A stretch of DNA of 64,000 bases from Lactarius indigo (taxonomy: Eukaryota > Basidiomycota > Agaricomycetes > Russulales > Russulaceae): contig JAFKAC010000091.1 of NCBI GenBank assembly GCA_025766275.1, positions 62,001 to 126,000 of the forward strand. Direction: 5' to 3'. Both the position numbers and the translations under genes were made by a program. Positions within the stretch are counted from its first letter, which is position 1; each line of letters opens with the position of its first letter. Shown in pieces: positions 49,334 through 59,167 of this stretch. Under the pieces are notes generated by a model. That model was given only the letters and a program-made list of their open reading frames with translations, was not told the origin of the DNA and searched no databases.

Positions 49334-49344
49334 AAGTCTAGTCT
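49334..49344 (+). other. Self-complementary primer-binding site of element 1
   Basis: AAGTCTAGTCT, two bases inside the 5' LTR, is the exact reverse complement of AGACTAGACTT at 49101-49111, where transcription is expected to start. No match to a tRNA 3' end was evident to me. Confidence 0.65.
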
Positions 49345-49349
49345 CCACA

Positions 49350-51008
49350 GTGGCTCTCACCAGCCGAAGCCGAACACAGTTCGTCAAAGAGTACCTGGAG
49401 CGGCATCCTCACGACGACCTAAGACCCTCTATCAAAGGAACCGCTCTTTGGAGGAACACCCCACACGACGAAGGGTACTACGTCTACGATCCCGATAAAC
49501 TCACATACGAACCGGTCGAATATATCGAAGACCAACACATCTGGGCCTACGTTGCCTACTCCGATTCAAAGCACTCCTGGTACTCCTATAAACCCGTCCC
49601 CGCACACTTAGGCCTAGGACCAGGAAAAGGACAAATCAGCGCCATCGAGGCTGATTCCGATATCGAAGAACCATCCTCCGAACCCGACTTAGACAACCCA
49701 ACACTTACGCCTACCATCCAACGACCTGTGGACTTCGCATCATATGCCAATATGTCCACCACCCAACTCTCCACCACCCTCACCTCCTCGCAACCAGCCA
49801 CAGGGTCCTCGACAGCGAATCCTGCAAGCAGTGGAGGACATCCTGTGGGAGGAAGTATGTCGGCAAGCGGAGGAGGCACTACGGGAGGCGCAGGAAGCCA
49901 TCATGGAGGCAGTGCGCCTGGAGGTGGAGGCGGTGCGCCTGGAGGTGGAGGCGGTGCGCCTGGAGGCGGAGGCGGCGCGCCTGGAGGTGGAGGCGGCGGA
50001 GCAGCCCCCATTGTTGGAGGACCCCCCCCACCAAACGGACGACTCGGAGGCAATCCCCCGCCAGAATTCACCGGGGATCGAGAAACCAGCAGAGCTTTTC
50101 TAAATGCCTTCGCACTCTACCGTGGAATGAACCCGAACGTCCAACAGTTGACCCTCCCCTATTCACGCGCCATGACCCTTCTCTCGTATATCCGAGGGCC
50201 ATTAGTAGACGATTGGGTCGAAGAACAAATACAGTGGCTAGCTGACCAATTGGTAGGAGGAGTAGCCATGAACGCCGAAAACCTATGGAACACTATCGAA
50301 ACAAGGTTTATCCAGGCATACACTGACACCACCCAACAACAAAAAGCCCGCCACGCCATTCAAAATCTACGAATGGACAAAGAAGACATTGACACCTACA
50401 TAGCCAAGTTCTCTAACTTGGCCAACAAAGCAGGATACAACAAGGACGAGGCCACCACCCTGGAAATTTTCCAGAAAGGCCTCCCAAACGCGTTAGTCAT
50501 AAACACAATCAAGTTCCACCACCCCGTAGACTGGGACGATTGGAAAACGGCAGTCACACTCCAGCAAGCGGAATACCTCCTCCTCAAAGATAGACTTACC
50601 AAAGGAAGAACAGACAAGAAAGGAGGAGCCTCCCGCGACCAATGGTTAAACGCCCTCAACAAAACCAGGGACCCAAATGCAATGGACGTCAGTCGAACTC
50701 ACGCCAGAGCGGCGATGACGGAGGACGAAAAGAAGCTACTTCAAAAAGAAGGAAGATGCTTCCGGTGTCGAGGACAAGGACACATCTCCAGATTCTGTCC
50801 TCAAAAAGCAACCGCTACTGTCAAAACCACAAGTACGACCGACCCTACACCAACCACCGCTACCATCTCAATGACCGCATCACGTCCCCTCTCCAACGAG
50901 GAACAAGCTGACGCCCAAGTAGCGGCCTTGTTCGCCCAAACCCCCGAAGTACGGGAACTAATGGTGGATAAACTTTTCGGACAAAAGAAGGATTTTCTGA
51001 ACGCTTGA
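49350..51008 (+). CDS. Gag of element 1
   Basis: Open frame of about 552 residues: N-terminal region SRSRTQFVKEYLERHPHDD, a Ser/Thr-rich linker, a Gly-rich tract made of about four 21-bp repeats (GGGGAPG), a capsid-like Retrotrans_gag region (FTGDRETSRAFLNAFALYRG to LEIFQKGLPNALV), and a CX2CX4HX4C nucleocapsid knuckle (CFRCRGQGHISRFC). It ends LFGQKKDFLNA. No ATG precedes the conserved N-terminus; the frame opens in the LTR and the first plausible start is GTG at 49350, conserved in element 2. Pol overlaps in the -1 frame. Confidence 0.85.
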   Translation: MALTSRSRTQFVKEYLERHPHDDLRPSIKGTALWRNTPHDEGYYVYDPDKLTYEPVEYIEDQHIWAYVAYSDSKHSWYSYKPVPAHLGLGPGKGQISAIEADSDIEEPSSEPDLDNPTLTPTIQRPVDFASYANMSTTQLSTTLTSSQPATGSSTANPASSGGHPVGGSMSASGGGTTGGAGSHHGGSAPGGGGGAPGGGGGAPGGGGGAPGGGGGGAAPIVGGPPPPNGRLGGNPPPEFTGDRETSRAFLNAFALYRGMNPNVQQLTLPYSRAMTLLSYIRGPLVDDWVEEQIQWLADQLVGGVAMNAENLWNTIETRFIQAYTDTTQQQKARHAIQNLRMDKEDIDTYIAKFSNLANKAGYNKDEATTLEIFQKGLPNALVINTIKFHHPVDWDDWKTAVTLQQAEYLLLKDRLTKGRTDKKGGASRDQWLNALNKTRDPNAMDVSRTHARAAMTEDEKKLLQKEGRCFRCRGQGHISRFCPQKATATVKTTSTTDPTPTTATISMTASRPLSNEEQADAQVAALFAQTPEVRELMVDKLFGQKKDFLNA

Positions 51009-53393
51009 ACCCGGCGGCCTGGGCTAGAGCATTAAAACTTAGCGTGTACAATAGCAGATTCCGATCCATGCGAATTCCAGTACTTTTCAAATCTGCTCAC
51101 GCAACGGCCGAACGAAACGTCCTGGTAGACTCGGGCGCAACGGACAATTTCATAAGCGCAAACCTCCTAAAACGACTCAAAATAGCCTGGCTACCTACCG
51201 AACGCTCCATCAAGATATGGAACGTAGATGGAACCCACAACCAAGGAGGAGAAATCACATCCTTCACCGATCTTACTGTTAAAACCAGAGGAAAGACCCA
51301 AAACCTTCGATTCCTCATCACAGATTTAGGAAACGACGAAGTCATACTGGGATACCCCTGGTTTACGGCTTTTGAACCCAAGTTCCACTGGCGAGACGCT
51401 ACACTCGACGAAGAATTCCAACCAGTGGTCATCACCAGTCTGCATTTGTCCGACGAAGCCATGCCTCTTGAAGCAACTATCAAGGCATTGGAGACGTATC
51501 AACTGGACGAATCAGCCTGGGAACAACTACAAGAAGAGGACTCACCTTGTATCCGACTGCGAAAAACAACAACAGCATCAGAATTAGCGCAGCAGGAAGC
51601 GGCCAAAAGACCCCAGAAAACCTTCGAAGAGATGGTTCCAGAAGAATATCAAAGACATCGGAAGGTCTTCAGTGAAGAAGCGTCCCAGCGCTTCCCTCCT
51701 TCACGCCCGTGGGACCATGCCATCGATCTGGTCCCAACCGCCCCTGAAACAATGGATTGCAAAGTATACCCACTTACAATCCCAGAAAACGAAAAACTAA
51801 CAGAATTCGTAACCGAACACTTGGAAAAGAAGTACATCCAACCGTCCAAGTCTCCTTACGCATCTCCCTTCTTCTTCATCAAAAAGAAGGATGGGAAACT
51901 ACGCCCGGTACAGGACTACCGCCGCCTCAACGAACTAACCATAAAGAATCATTATCCACTCCCCCTAATCCCCGAACTCATCGATAAGATCCGAGAAGCA
52001 AGGCTTTACTCAAAGCTTGACATCCGATGGGGATACAACAATGTTCGGATCAAACAGGGGGACAAATGGAAGGCGGCATTCAAGACAAATCAGGGGTTAT
52101 TCGAACCGTGGGTCATGTTTTTTGGCCTCACTAACTCCCCAAGCACCTTCCAAACCATGATGGACACTATCTTCCGGGAGTTAGTGCTGACAGGAGAAGT
52201 GATCGTCTACATGGACGATATCTTAATCGCGACCTCCGATGACCGCACCCACCACAGAACGGTATTACACCAAGTCCTCGAGCTCTGCGACAAACACGAC
52301 CTATACATCAAACCGGAAAAATGCGTGTTTGAAGTCCATGAGGTGGAATACCTGGGACTCATCATTGGGTACGGACGATTACGAATGGACCCAGTCAAAG
52401 TACAAGGAGTCCGAGAATGGAAGGCGCCGACATCACTCAAAGAAGTACGAGCCTTCCTAGGATTCTGCAATTTCTACCGGCGGTTTATACGAGGATTTTC
52501 CACAATTGCGAGGCCCCTCCATGACCTCACAAAGAAAGACGTTCCCTGGGAATGGACGGAAGCCAGACAAAAAGCCTTTGACACCATCAAAGAGAGAATC
52601 AGTTCGGAACTGGTCTTGCTATTCCCGAAATTAGATCAACCCTTCGAAATCGAAGTTGATGCTTCAAGTTACGCCCTAGGGGCTGTTCTAAATCAGAAGG
52701 GAGAGGACGACAAAATGCACCCGGTTGCATTCTATTCCGAATCCCTATCGGAGGCCGAACGCAATTACGACATTTACGATAGGGAACTACTAGCGATTGT
52801 CAAAGCGTTATGCACCTGGCGAACATACCTTGTAGGGTCCCCCCATCTAATAACAATCCATACAGACCACGCCAATCTGCAATATTGGAAAGAACCCAGG
52901 AAAATCAGTCGACGAGTAGCACGAGAGTTCCAAGAACTGTCGGAGTACAACTTTATACTCAAACACATCCCAGGTACCAAGAACACACAAGCAGACTCCT
53001 TATCAAGAAGACCTGATTATGATGACGGCACCAGCGACAATGACCACGTCACAGTACTCCCAGACGACGTATTCCTCAAAGTCACCCAAACGTCCATGCA
53101 CGACATGGATATATGGGCGCAAATTGCACAAAATATGGACGAAGCCGCACTCCTCCCGTGGATAGAACCCCATAACCTAAAAAAACACGACGGGCTGTGG
53201 TGGAAGGGCGACGCTCTCGTTGTCGTGGGAAACAACGAACTTAAACGGGGGGTGATCACCTTTTTCCACGACACTCCAAGCGCAGGACATCCAGGAATTG
53301 CAAACACTCTCGAACTACTACGACGCGATTTCTGGTGGCCCAACATGCGCAAAGATGTGGAAGCCTATGTCAAGGGGTGTGCAACATGCCAAA
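51005..53393 (+). pseudogene. Pol of element 1, 5' part (protease, RT, RNase H, integrase HHCC), broken by element 2
   Basis: Reads in the -1 frame relative to gag, starting around AACCCGGCGGCC just after the gag stop. Domains: aspartic protease (VDSGATDNF), reverse transcriptase (KDGKLRPVQDYRRLN; FFGLTNSPSTFQ; VYMDDILIA), RNase H (EVDASSYALGAVL; TDHANLQYW), and the integrase zinc finger (HDTPSAGHPG...GCATCQ). It is interrupted directly after CATCQ by the LTR of element 2; the frame runs on to 53530 only through LTR sequence. It resumes at 61174 as [14 protein letters not shown]. Confidence 0.9.
53389..53393 (+). other. Target-site duplication of element 2 (left copy)
   Basis: CCAAA immediately before the element 2 5' LTR; the same five bases occur at 61174-61178 directly after its 3' LTR. 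Removing one copy plus the element restores the codons Cys-Gln-Ser-Asn-Lys, as read uninterrupted in element 2 itself (near 57975). Confidence 0.95.
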
Positions 53394-53931
53394 TGTTACG
53401 ATTTTCCGGACTCGCTCTTTCATTTCCCACTTACTCCATTTCCCCCACATTACGAGACCTGTATGACTACGCGGACGATACGTTTACCCAGTTCCTATCA
53501 TGCGCTCTGCTTATCGTCGTTATCTTTTGATAAAGCTTGACATGTGCTAGTTTCCCTTCACTTTCTACTCACGCGTGGACCCGCGTGGTTCTCCCTTTAT
53601 TCTCATTATGCTTTCCCTTTGTTCGCTGATAGGAAAGGACCTTACGCCTCTTACACGTACCAAACGTATTTAAGTCCAGTACTACCTAGCTTGTACGGTA
53701 GACTAGACTTCTTGTGTAATCACTACACTTGTCTACGCACAGTCTCGCGAATCCCCGACCCTTGCCTTTGCTAGACCTTCGTGTCTTAGCCTTCCTCTAT
53801 AGTCCAAGTGACGTGCGTCCTTGTGACTCTTGTGCATCATTACTACTGAAGTCGAGCCTTTGAGCTTTGACTACCGACCGCTTGACTGACTTAGTGCAGG
53901 TCGCACTCAACGCCCCTGTAGTGGCGTTACA
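53394..53931 (+). repeat. 5' LTR of element 2
   Basis: TGTTACGATTTTCC...GGCGTTACA. TATTTAA lies near 53668-53674 and AGACTAGACTT at 53699-53709. R and U5 resemble element 1, while U3 has diverged and includes a different tract after position 60. Confidence 0.95.
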
Positions 53932-53933
53932 TT

Positions 53934-53944
53934 AAGTCTAGTCT
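53934..53944 (+). other. Self-complementary primer-binding site of element 2
   Basis: AAGTCTAGTCT, two bases after the LTR end, is the perfect reverse complement of AGACTAGACTT in the LTR at 53699-53709, as in element 1. Confidence 0.65.
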
Positions 53945-53952
53945 CTATCACC

Positions 53953-55596
53953 GTGGCTTTCACTAGCCGCAGCCGAACGAAGTTTGTCAAGGAGTACCTG
54001 GAACGACACCCCCACGACGACCTTAGGTCATCCATCAAGGGAACTGCCCTCTGGAGGAACACCCCACACGACGAAGGGTACTATGTCTACGACCCAGACA
54101 AACTCACCTACGATCCCATCGAATACATCGAAGACCAGCATATTTGGGCATACGTAGCCTACTCCGATACAAAGCATTCCTGGTACTCATATAAACCCGT
54201 TCCCGCACATCTCGGGCTAGGACCAGGAAAAGGACAAATTAGTGCTATCGACGCAGATTCAGACGTTGAAGAACCATCCTCTGAACCAGATCTAGACAAT
54301 CCCTCCCTTACACCAACCATTCAACGACCCGTAGACTTCGCATCATATGCCAATATGTCCACTACCCAACTCTCCACCACCCTCACCTCCTCGCAACCAA
54401 CCGCAGGCTCCTCGGCAACGAATCCTGCAGGTAGTGGAGGACATCCTGTGGGAGGAAGTATGTCGACAAGCGGAGGAGGCACTGCGGGAAGCGCAGGAGG
54501 CCATCATGGAGGCGGTGCGCCTGGAGGTGGAGGCGGTGCGCCTGGAGGCGGAGGCGGTGCGCCTGGAGGTGGAGGCGGCGGAGCGGCAGCTGGCCCCGCA
54601 GCCGGAGGACCTCCCCCACCAAACGGGCGACTCGGGGGAAACCCCCCACCCGAATTCACAGGAGACCGAGAAGCCAGCCGAGCCTTCCTCAACGCGTTCG
54701 CCCTATATCGAGGAATGAACCCAAACGTACAACAACTCACCCTCCCATACTCACGAGCAATGACGCTTCTATCCTACATTCGTGGACCGCTCGTTGATGA
54801 CTGGGTAGAAGAACAGATACAATGGCTGGCCAACCAGTTGGCAGGAGGCGTAGCCATGAATGCCGAAAACCTCTGGAACACCATCGAAACACGCTTCATC
54901 CAAGCATACACCGACACAACCCAACAGCAGAAGGCCCGCCATGCCATTCAAAACCTACGGATGGACAAAGAAGACATCGACACTTACATAGCCAAGTTTT
55001 CTAACCTGGCCAACAAGGCGGGATACAACAAAGACAAGGCCACAACCTTGGAAATCTTCCAGAAGGGGCTTCCAAACGCACTAGTCATAAACGCGATCAA
55101 ATTCCATCACCCCGTGGACTGGGATGATTGGAAAACAGCAGTAACACTCCAGCAGGCGGAATACCTTCTCCTTAAAGATAGGCTTACCAAAGGAAGAACG
55201 GACAAGAAAGGAGGGGCATCCCGTGACCAATGGCTAAACGCTCTCAACAAAGCAAAAGACCCAAATGCGATGGACGTCAGCCGCACTCGCGCCAGAGCCG
55301 CAATGACAGAAGACGAAAAGAAGCTACTCCAAAAGGAAGGAAGATGCTTCAGATGCCAAGGGCAGGGGCATATCTCCAGATTTTGCCCCCAGAAGACAAC
55401 CACCACAATCAAAACTACGAACACGAACGACTCAAGTCCAACCACCGCTGCCATCTCCATGACCGCGTCACGCCCCCTTTCTAATGAAGAACAAGCTGAC
55501 GCCCAAGTAGCGGCCCTATTTGCCCAAACTCCTGAAGTACGAGAGCTAATGGTGGACAAGCTCTTCGGACAAAAAAAGGATTTTCTGAACGCTTGA
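53953..55596 (+). CDS. Gag of element 2
   Basis: About 547 residues, closely matching the Gag at 49350-51008: SRSRTKFVKEYLERHPHDD at the N-terminus, a Gly-rich tract with about three GGGGAPG repeats, a capsid-like domain and the knuckle CFRCQGQGHISRFC. Again no ATG precedes the conserved start; GTG 53953 sits in the same frame with one codon more of leader than element 1. It ends at the same LFGQKKDFLNA. An A AAA AAG heptamer (55571-55577 region) lies in the gag frame shortly before the stop and could be a -1 slippery site. Confidence 0.85.
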   Translation: MAFTSRSRTKFVKEYLERHPHDDLRSSIKGTALWRNTPHDEGYYVYDPDKLTYDPIEYIEDQHIWAYVAYSDTKHSWYSYKPVPAHLGLGPGKGQISAIDADSDVEEPSSEPDLDNPSLTPTIQRPVDFASYANMSTTQLSTTLTSSQPTAGSSATNPAGSGGHPVGGSMSTSGGGTAGSAGGHHGGGAPGGGGGAPGGGGGAPGGGGGGAAAGPAAGGPPPPNGRLGGNPPPEFTGDREASRAFLNAFALYRGMNPNVQQLTLPYSRAMTLLSYIRGPLVDDWVEEQIQWLANQLAGGVAMNAENLWNTIETRFIQAYTDTTQQQKARHAIQNLRMDKEDIDTYIAKFSNLANKAGYNKDKATTLEIFQKGLPNALVINAIKFHHPVDWDDWKTAVTLQQAEYLLLKDRLTKGRTDKKGGASRDQWLNALNKAKDPNAMDVSRTRARAAMTEDEKKLLQKEGRCFRCQGQGHISRFCPQKTTTTIKTTNTNDSSPTTAAISMTASRPLSNEEQADAQVAALFAQTPEVRELMVDKLFGQKKDFLNA

Positions 55597-58500
55597 ACCC
55601 GGCGGCCTGGGCTAGAGCATTAAAACTTAGCGTGTACAATAGCAGATTCCGATCTATGCGAATTCCAGTACTGTTCAAATCTGCTCACGCGACGGCCGAA
55701 CGAAATGTCCTGATAGATTCAGGTGCAACAGACAACTTCATAAGCGCAAACCTTCTGAAACGACTCAAAGTAGCCTGGCTAACCACCGAACGCCCCATTA
55801 AAATATGGAACGTGGACGGAACCCATAACCAAGGAGGAGAAATTACGTCCTTCACTGATCTTACTGTCAAAACCGGAGGAAAAGCTCAGAACCTTCGATT
55901 CCTCATCACCGACTTAGGAAACGATGAAGTAATATTGGGGTATCCTTGGTTTACGGCTTTCGAACCCAAATTCCATTGGCGGGATGCCACACTCGACGAA
56001 GAATTCCAGCCAGTAATCATCACCAGCCTACATTTGTCCGACGAAGCCATGCCTCTAGAAGCAACCATTAAGGCATTGGAGACGTACCAACTGGACGAAT
56101 CAGCTTGGGAACAGCTACAAGCAGAAGAGGAGCCGTACATCCGACTGCGAAAAACGACAACGGCATCAGAGCTAGCACAGCAGGAAGCGGCAAAGAAACC
56201 CCAAAAAACCTTTGAGGAAATGGTCCCTGAAGAATACCGAAGACACCAGAAAGTTTTCAGCGAAGAAGCGTCTCAACGCTTCCCACCTTCACGCCCATGG
56301 GACCACGCAATAGATCTAATTCCGACCGCCCCTGAAACGCTGGATTGCAAAGTATACCCGCTCATGATCCCGGAAAACGAAAAACTGACGGAATTCGTGA
56401 CCGAACACTTGGAAAAGAAGTACATTCAACCGTCCAAGTCCCCTTACGCTTCTCCATTCTTCTTCATCAAGAAGAAGGACGGGAAGTTACGACCAGTACA
56501 GGATTATCGCCGCCTTAACGAGCTAACTGTGAAAAATCACTACCCACTCCCCCTTATCCCCGAGCTCATCAACAAAATTCGAGAAGCAAGGCTGTACTCG
56601 AAGCTCGACATCCGATGGGGATACAATAACATTCGAATCAAACAAGGAGATGAATGGAAGGCGGCGTTTAAAACGAATCAAGGGTTATTCGAACCACGAG
56701 TTATGTTCTTCGGCCTCACCAATTCCCCCAGCACCTTCCAAACAATGATGGACACTATCTTCCGGGAGTTAGTGTTGACGGGAGAAGTAATCGTCTATAT
56801 GGATGACATCCTGATTGCAACTGCAGATGACCGTACCCATCACAGAGCAATACTACACCAAGTACTTGACCTCTGCGATAAGCACGATCTGTACATCAAA
56901 CCAGAAAAATGCGTATTTGAGGTATACGAAGTGGAATACCTAGGACTAATTATCGGGCATGGGCAACTATGGATGGACCCAGTAAAAGTTCAAGGAGTCC
57001 GGGAATGGAAGGCGCCAACGTCGCTGAAGGAAGTACGAGCGTTCTTAGGATTCTGCAATTTCTACCGACGGTTCATACGGGGATTCTCTACAATTGCAAG
57101 ACCCCTTCACGACCTTACAAAAAAGAATACCCCTTGGGAATGGACGGAGGCCAGACAGAAGGCTTTCGACACCATCAAGGAGCGGATCAGCTCAGAACCA
57201 GTTCTACTATTCCCAAAATTAGACCAACCCTTCGAAATTGAAGTCGATGCCTCCGGATACACCCTGGGCGCAGTTCTAATCCAGAAAGGGGAAGACAACA
57301 AGTCCCACCCAATCGCATTCTATTCGGAGTCCTTATCAGAAGCAGAACGCAACTACGACATTTACGACAGGGAATTGCTGGCAATCGTCAAGGCACTGCG
57401 AACTTGGCGAACATATCTCGTGGGATCCCCCCATTTAATAACCATCCATACAGATCACGCGAACTTGCAGTACTGGAAAGAGCCCAGAAAGATCAATCGG
57501 CGGGTTGCACGAGAATTTCAAGAATTATCGGAGTACAATTTCGTACTCAAACACATCTCGGGCAAGAAGAATACCCAGGCCGATTCATTATCAAGGCGAC
57601 CCGATTACGACGACGGCACTAACGACAATGACCATGTTACGGTCCTACCAGAAGAGGTTTTCCTCAAAATAACTCATACGTCTATGCACGACATGGATAT
57701 ATGGACGCAAATTGTACAAAACATGGACGAAACAACCCTCCTCCCATGGATTGAACCACATAACTTGAAAAAACACGACGGACTGTGGTGGAAGAACGAC
57801 GCCCTTGTTGTTGTGGGAAACAACGATCTTAAACGGGGGGTGATCACCTTTTTCCACGATACTCCAAGCGCTGGACACCCAGGAATCGCAAATACTTTAG
57901 AGCTGGTGCGACACGACTTCTGGTGGCCTAACATGCGCAAAGACATAGAAGCCTACGTCAAGGGATGTGCAACATGCCAAAGTAACAAGACCAACCCCCA
58001 CCGACAAAGACCACACCTCTTCCCCATCACCACTGAACCAGAAGCGGAACCATTCGAGGTGGTAGCCATGGACTTCATAGTCAAGCTTCCACCATCAAAA
58101 GGATTCGACTCGATTCTCACCATCACAGACCATGACTGCTCAAAAGCGGCAATATTCATACCATGCAACGAAGCCATAACATCGGAAGGAGTGGCCAAAC
58201 TCTATCTCCAACATGTATACCCCCATTACGGCCTACCCAGAAAAGTTATATCCGATCGAGACCCTCGATTCGCATCGACATTCATGAGGCAACTGTGCAA
58301 AACCTTAGGAATACAACAAAACATATCCTCTGCATACCACCCGCAGACGGATGGCCAGTCCGAACGTACCAACCAATGGCTAGAACAGTACCTACGACAC
58401 TGGTGCAACGTACAACAGGACAACTGGGTGGAACTTCTACCAATGGCCCAATTCGCCCATAATTCCTGGAAAAACGCCACTACCAAACACTCCCCCTTTT

Positions 58501-58898
58501 CGCTTATCATGGGATGGGAACCGCGAACCGTATGGACACCTAGACCGTCCAATAATCCCACAGTGGACCAGCGACTAGAGGAGTTACTGATACTCCGCCA
58601 ACACGCACAAGATAGCATTGCACACGCACAACGCCTTATGGCACAACGAGGGAAGATCAGGTTCACACCTTATCAACAAGGGGACCAAGTATGGCTAGAA
58701 GGGACGAACCTCCGAACTTTCTACCCCACAAGCAAGCTAGCTCCGAAGCGATATGGACCCTTCAAAATCACTAGGGTTCTATCAGACGTTTCTTATGAGC
58801 TAGAACTTCCGAAGTCATGGAAAATACACCCGGTGTTTCACGCGAACCTCCTCACCCCATATAAGGAGACGGAGATGCACGGCATAAACTATACCTGA
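55593..58898 (+). CDS. Pol of element 2: protease, RT, RNase H, integrase (stops before chromodomain)
   Basis: About 1101 residues from the overlap with gag. Protease IDSGATDNF (about residue 42); RT with KDGKLRPVQDYRRLN, FFGLTNSPSTFQ and YMDDIL; RNase H with VDASGYTLGAVL and YDRELLAIVKAL; integrase HHCC (HDTPSAGHPG...CATCQ) and DDE core ([35 protein letters not shown]), then the GPY-like module [20 protein letters not shown]. It ends at TGA 58896-58898, where element 1 has CGA. The chromodomain continues in frame after the stop (about 58899-59126), so this is a nonsense mutation. Confidence 0.88.
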   Translation: MNPAAWARALKLSVYNSRFRSMRIPVLFKSAHATAERNVLIDSGATDNFISANLLKRLKVAWLTTERPIKIWNVDGTHNQGGEITSFTDLTVKTGGKAQNLRFLITDLGNDEVILGYPWFTAFEPKFHWRDATLDEEFQPVIITSLHLSDEAMPLEATIKALETYQLDESAWEQLQAEEEPYIRLRKTTTASELAQQEAAKKPQKTFEEMVPEEYRRHQKVFSEEASQRFPPSRPWDHAIDLIPTAPETLDCKVYPLMIPENEKLTEFVTEHLEKKYIQPSKSPYASPFFFIKKKDGKLRPVQDYRRLNELTVKNHYPLPLIPELINKIREARLYSKLDIRWGYNNIRIKQGDEWKAAFKTNQGLFEPRVMFFGLTNSPSTFQTMMDTIFRELVLTGEVIVYMDDILIATADDRTHHRAILHQVLDLCDKHDLYIKPEKCVFEVYEVEYLGLIIGHGQLWMDPVKVQGVREWKAPTSLKEVRAFLGFCNFYRRFIRGFSTIARPLHDLTKKNTPWEWTEARQKAFDTIKERISSEPVLLFPKLDQPFEIEVDASGYTLGAVLIQKGEDNKSHPIAFYSESLSEAERNYDIYDRELLAIVKALRTWRTYLVGSPHLITIHTDHANLQYWKEPRKINRRVAREFQELSEYNFVLKHISGKKNTQADSLSRRPDYDDGTNDNDHVTVLPEEVFLKITHTSMHDMDIWTQIVQNMDETTLLPWIEPHNLKKHDGLWWKNDALVVVGNNDLKRGVITFFHDTPSAGHPGIANTLELVRHDFWWPNMRKDIEAYVKGCATCQSNKTNPHRQRPHLFPITTEPEAEPFEVVAMDFIVKLPPSKGFDSILTITDHDCSKAAIFIPCNEAITSEGVAKLYLQHVYPHYGLPRKVISDRDPRFASTFMRQLCKTLGIQQNISSAYHPQTDGQSERTNQWLEQYLRHWCNVQQDNWVELLPMAQFAHNSWKNATTKHSPFSLIMGWEPRTVWTPRPSNNPTVDQRLEELLILRQHAQDSIAHAQRLMAQRGKIRFTPYQQGDQVWLEGTNLRTFYPTSKLAPKRYGPFKITRVLSDVSYELELPKSWKIHPVFHANLLTPYKETEMHGINYT

Positions 58899-59126
58899 CC
58901 TCCACCGGACCTTATCAATGGCGAAGAGGAGTATGAAGTGGAGCGAATTGAAGACGCCCAGGAACGAGGGAGAGGGCGCAAACTCCACTACCTAGTGAAG
59001 TGGAAAGGATTCCCACCAAGCGATAACACATGGGAACCCGCGAGCAACATGACCCACGCCACCGACGTCATCAAAGACTACTATCGACGATATCCAACCG
59101 CCGTAGGGGCTGGACGAACAATATAA
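58899..59126 (+). pseudogene. Chromodomain of element 2, cut off by a premature stop
   Basis: In frame with pol and reading [18 protein letters not shown] then [20 protein letters not shown], a clear chromodomain that in chromoviruses steers integration to marked chromatin. It would be translated only by readthrough of the TGA at 58896. Confidence 0.85.
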
Positions 59127-59167
59127 GAGACACCCTCGATCGGAACCCCATATCCCCTAGCCCAACA

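Noticed and set aside
51005..53530. Pol of element 1 appearing to end with a novel C-terminus (MLRFSGLALSF...)
   Set aside because: Those last codons are the start of the element 2 LTR read through by chance.
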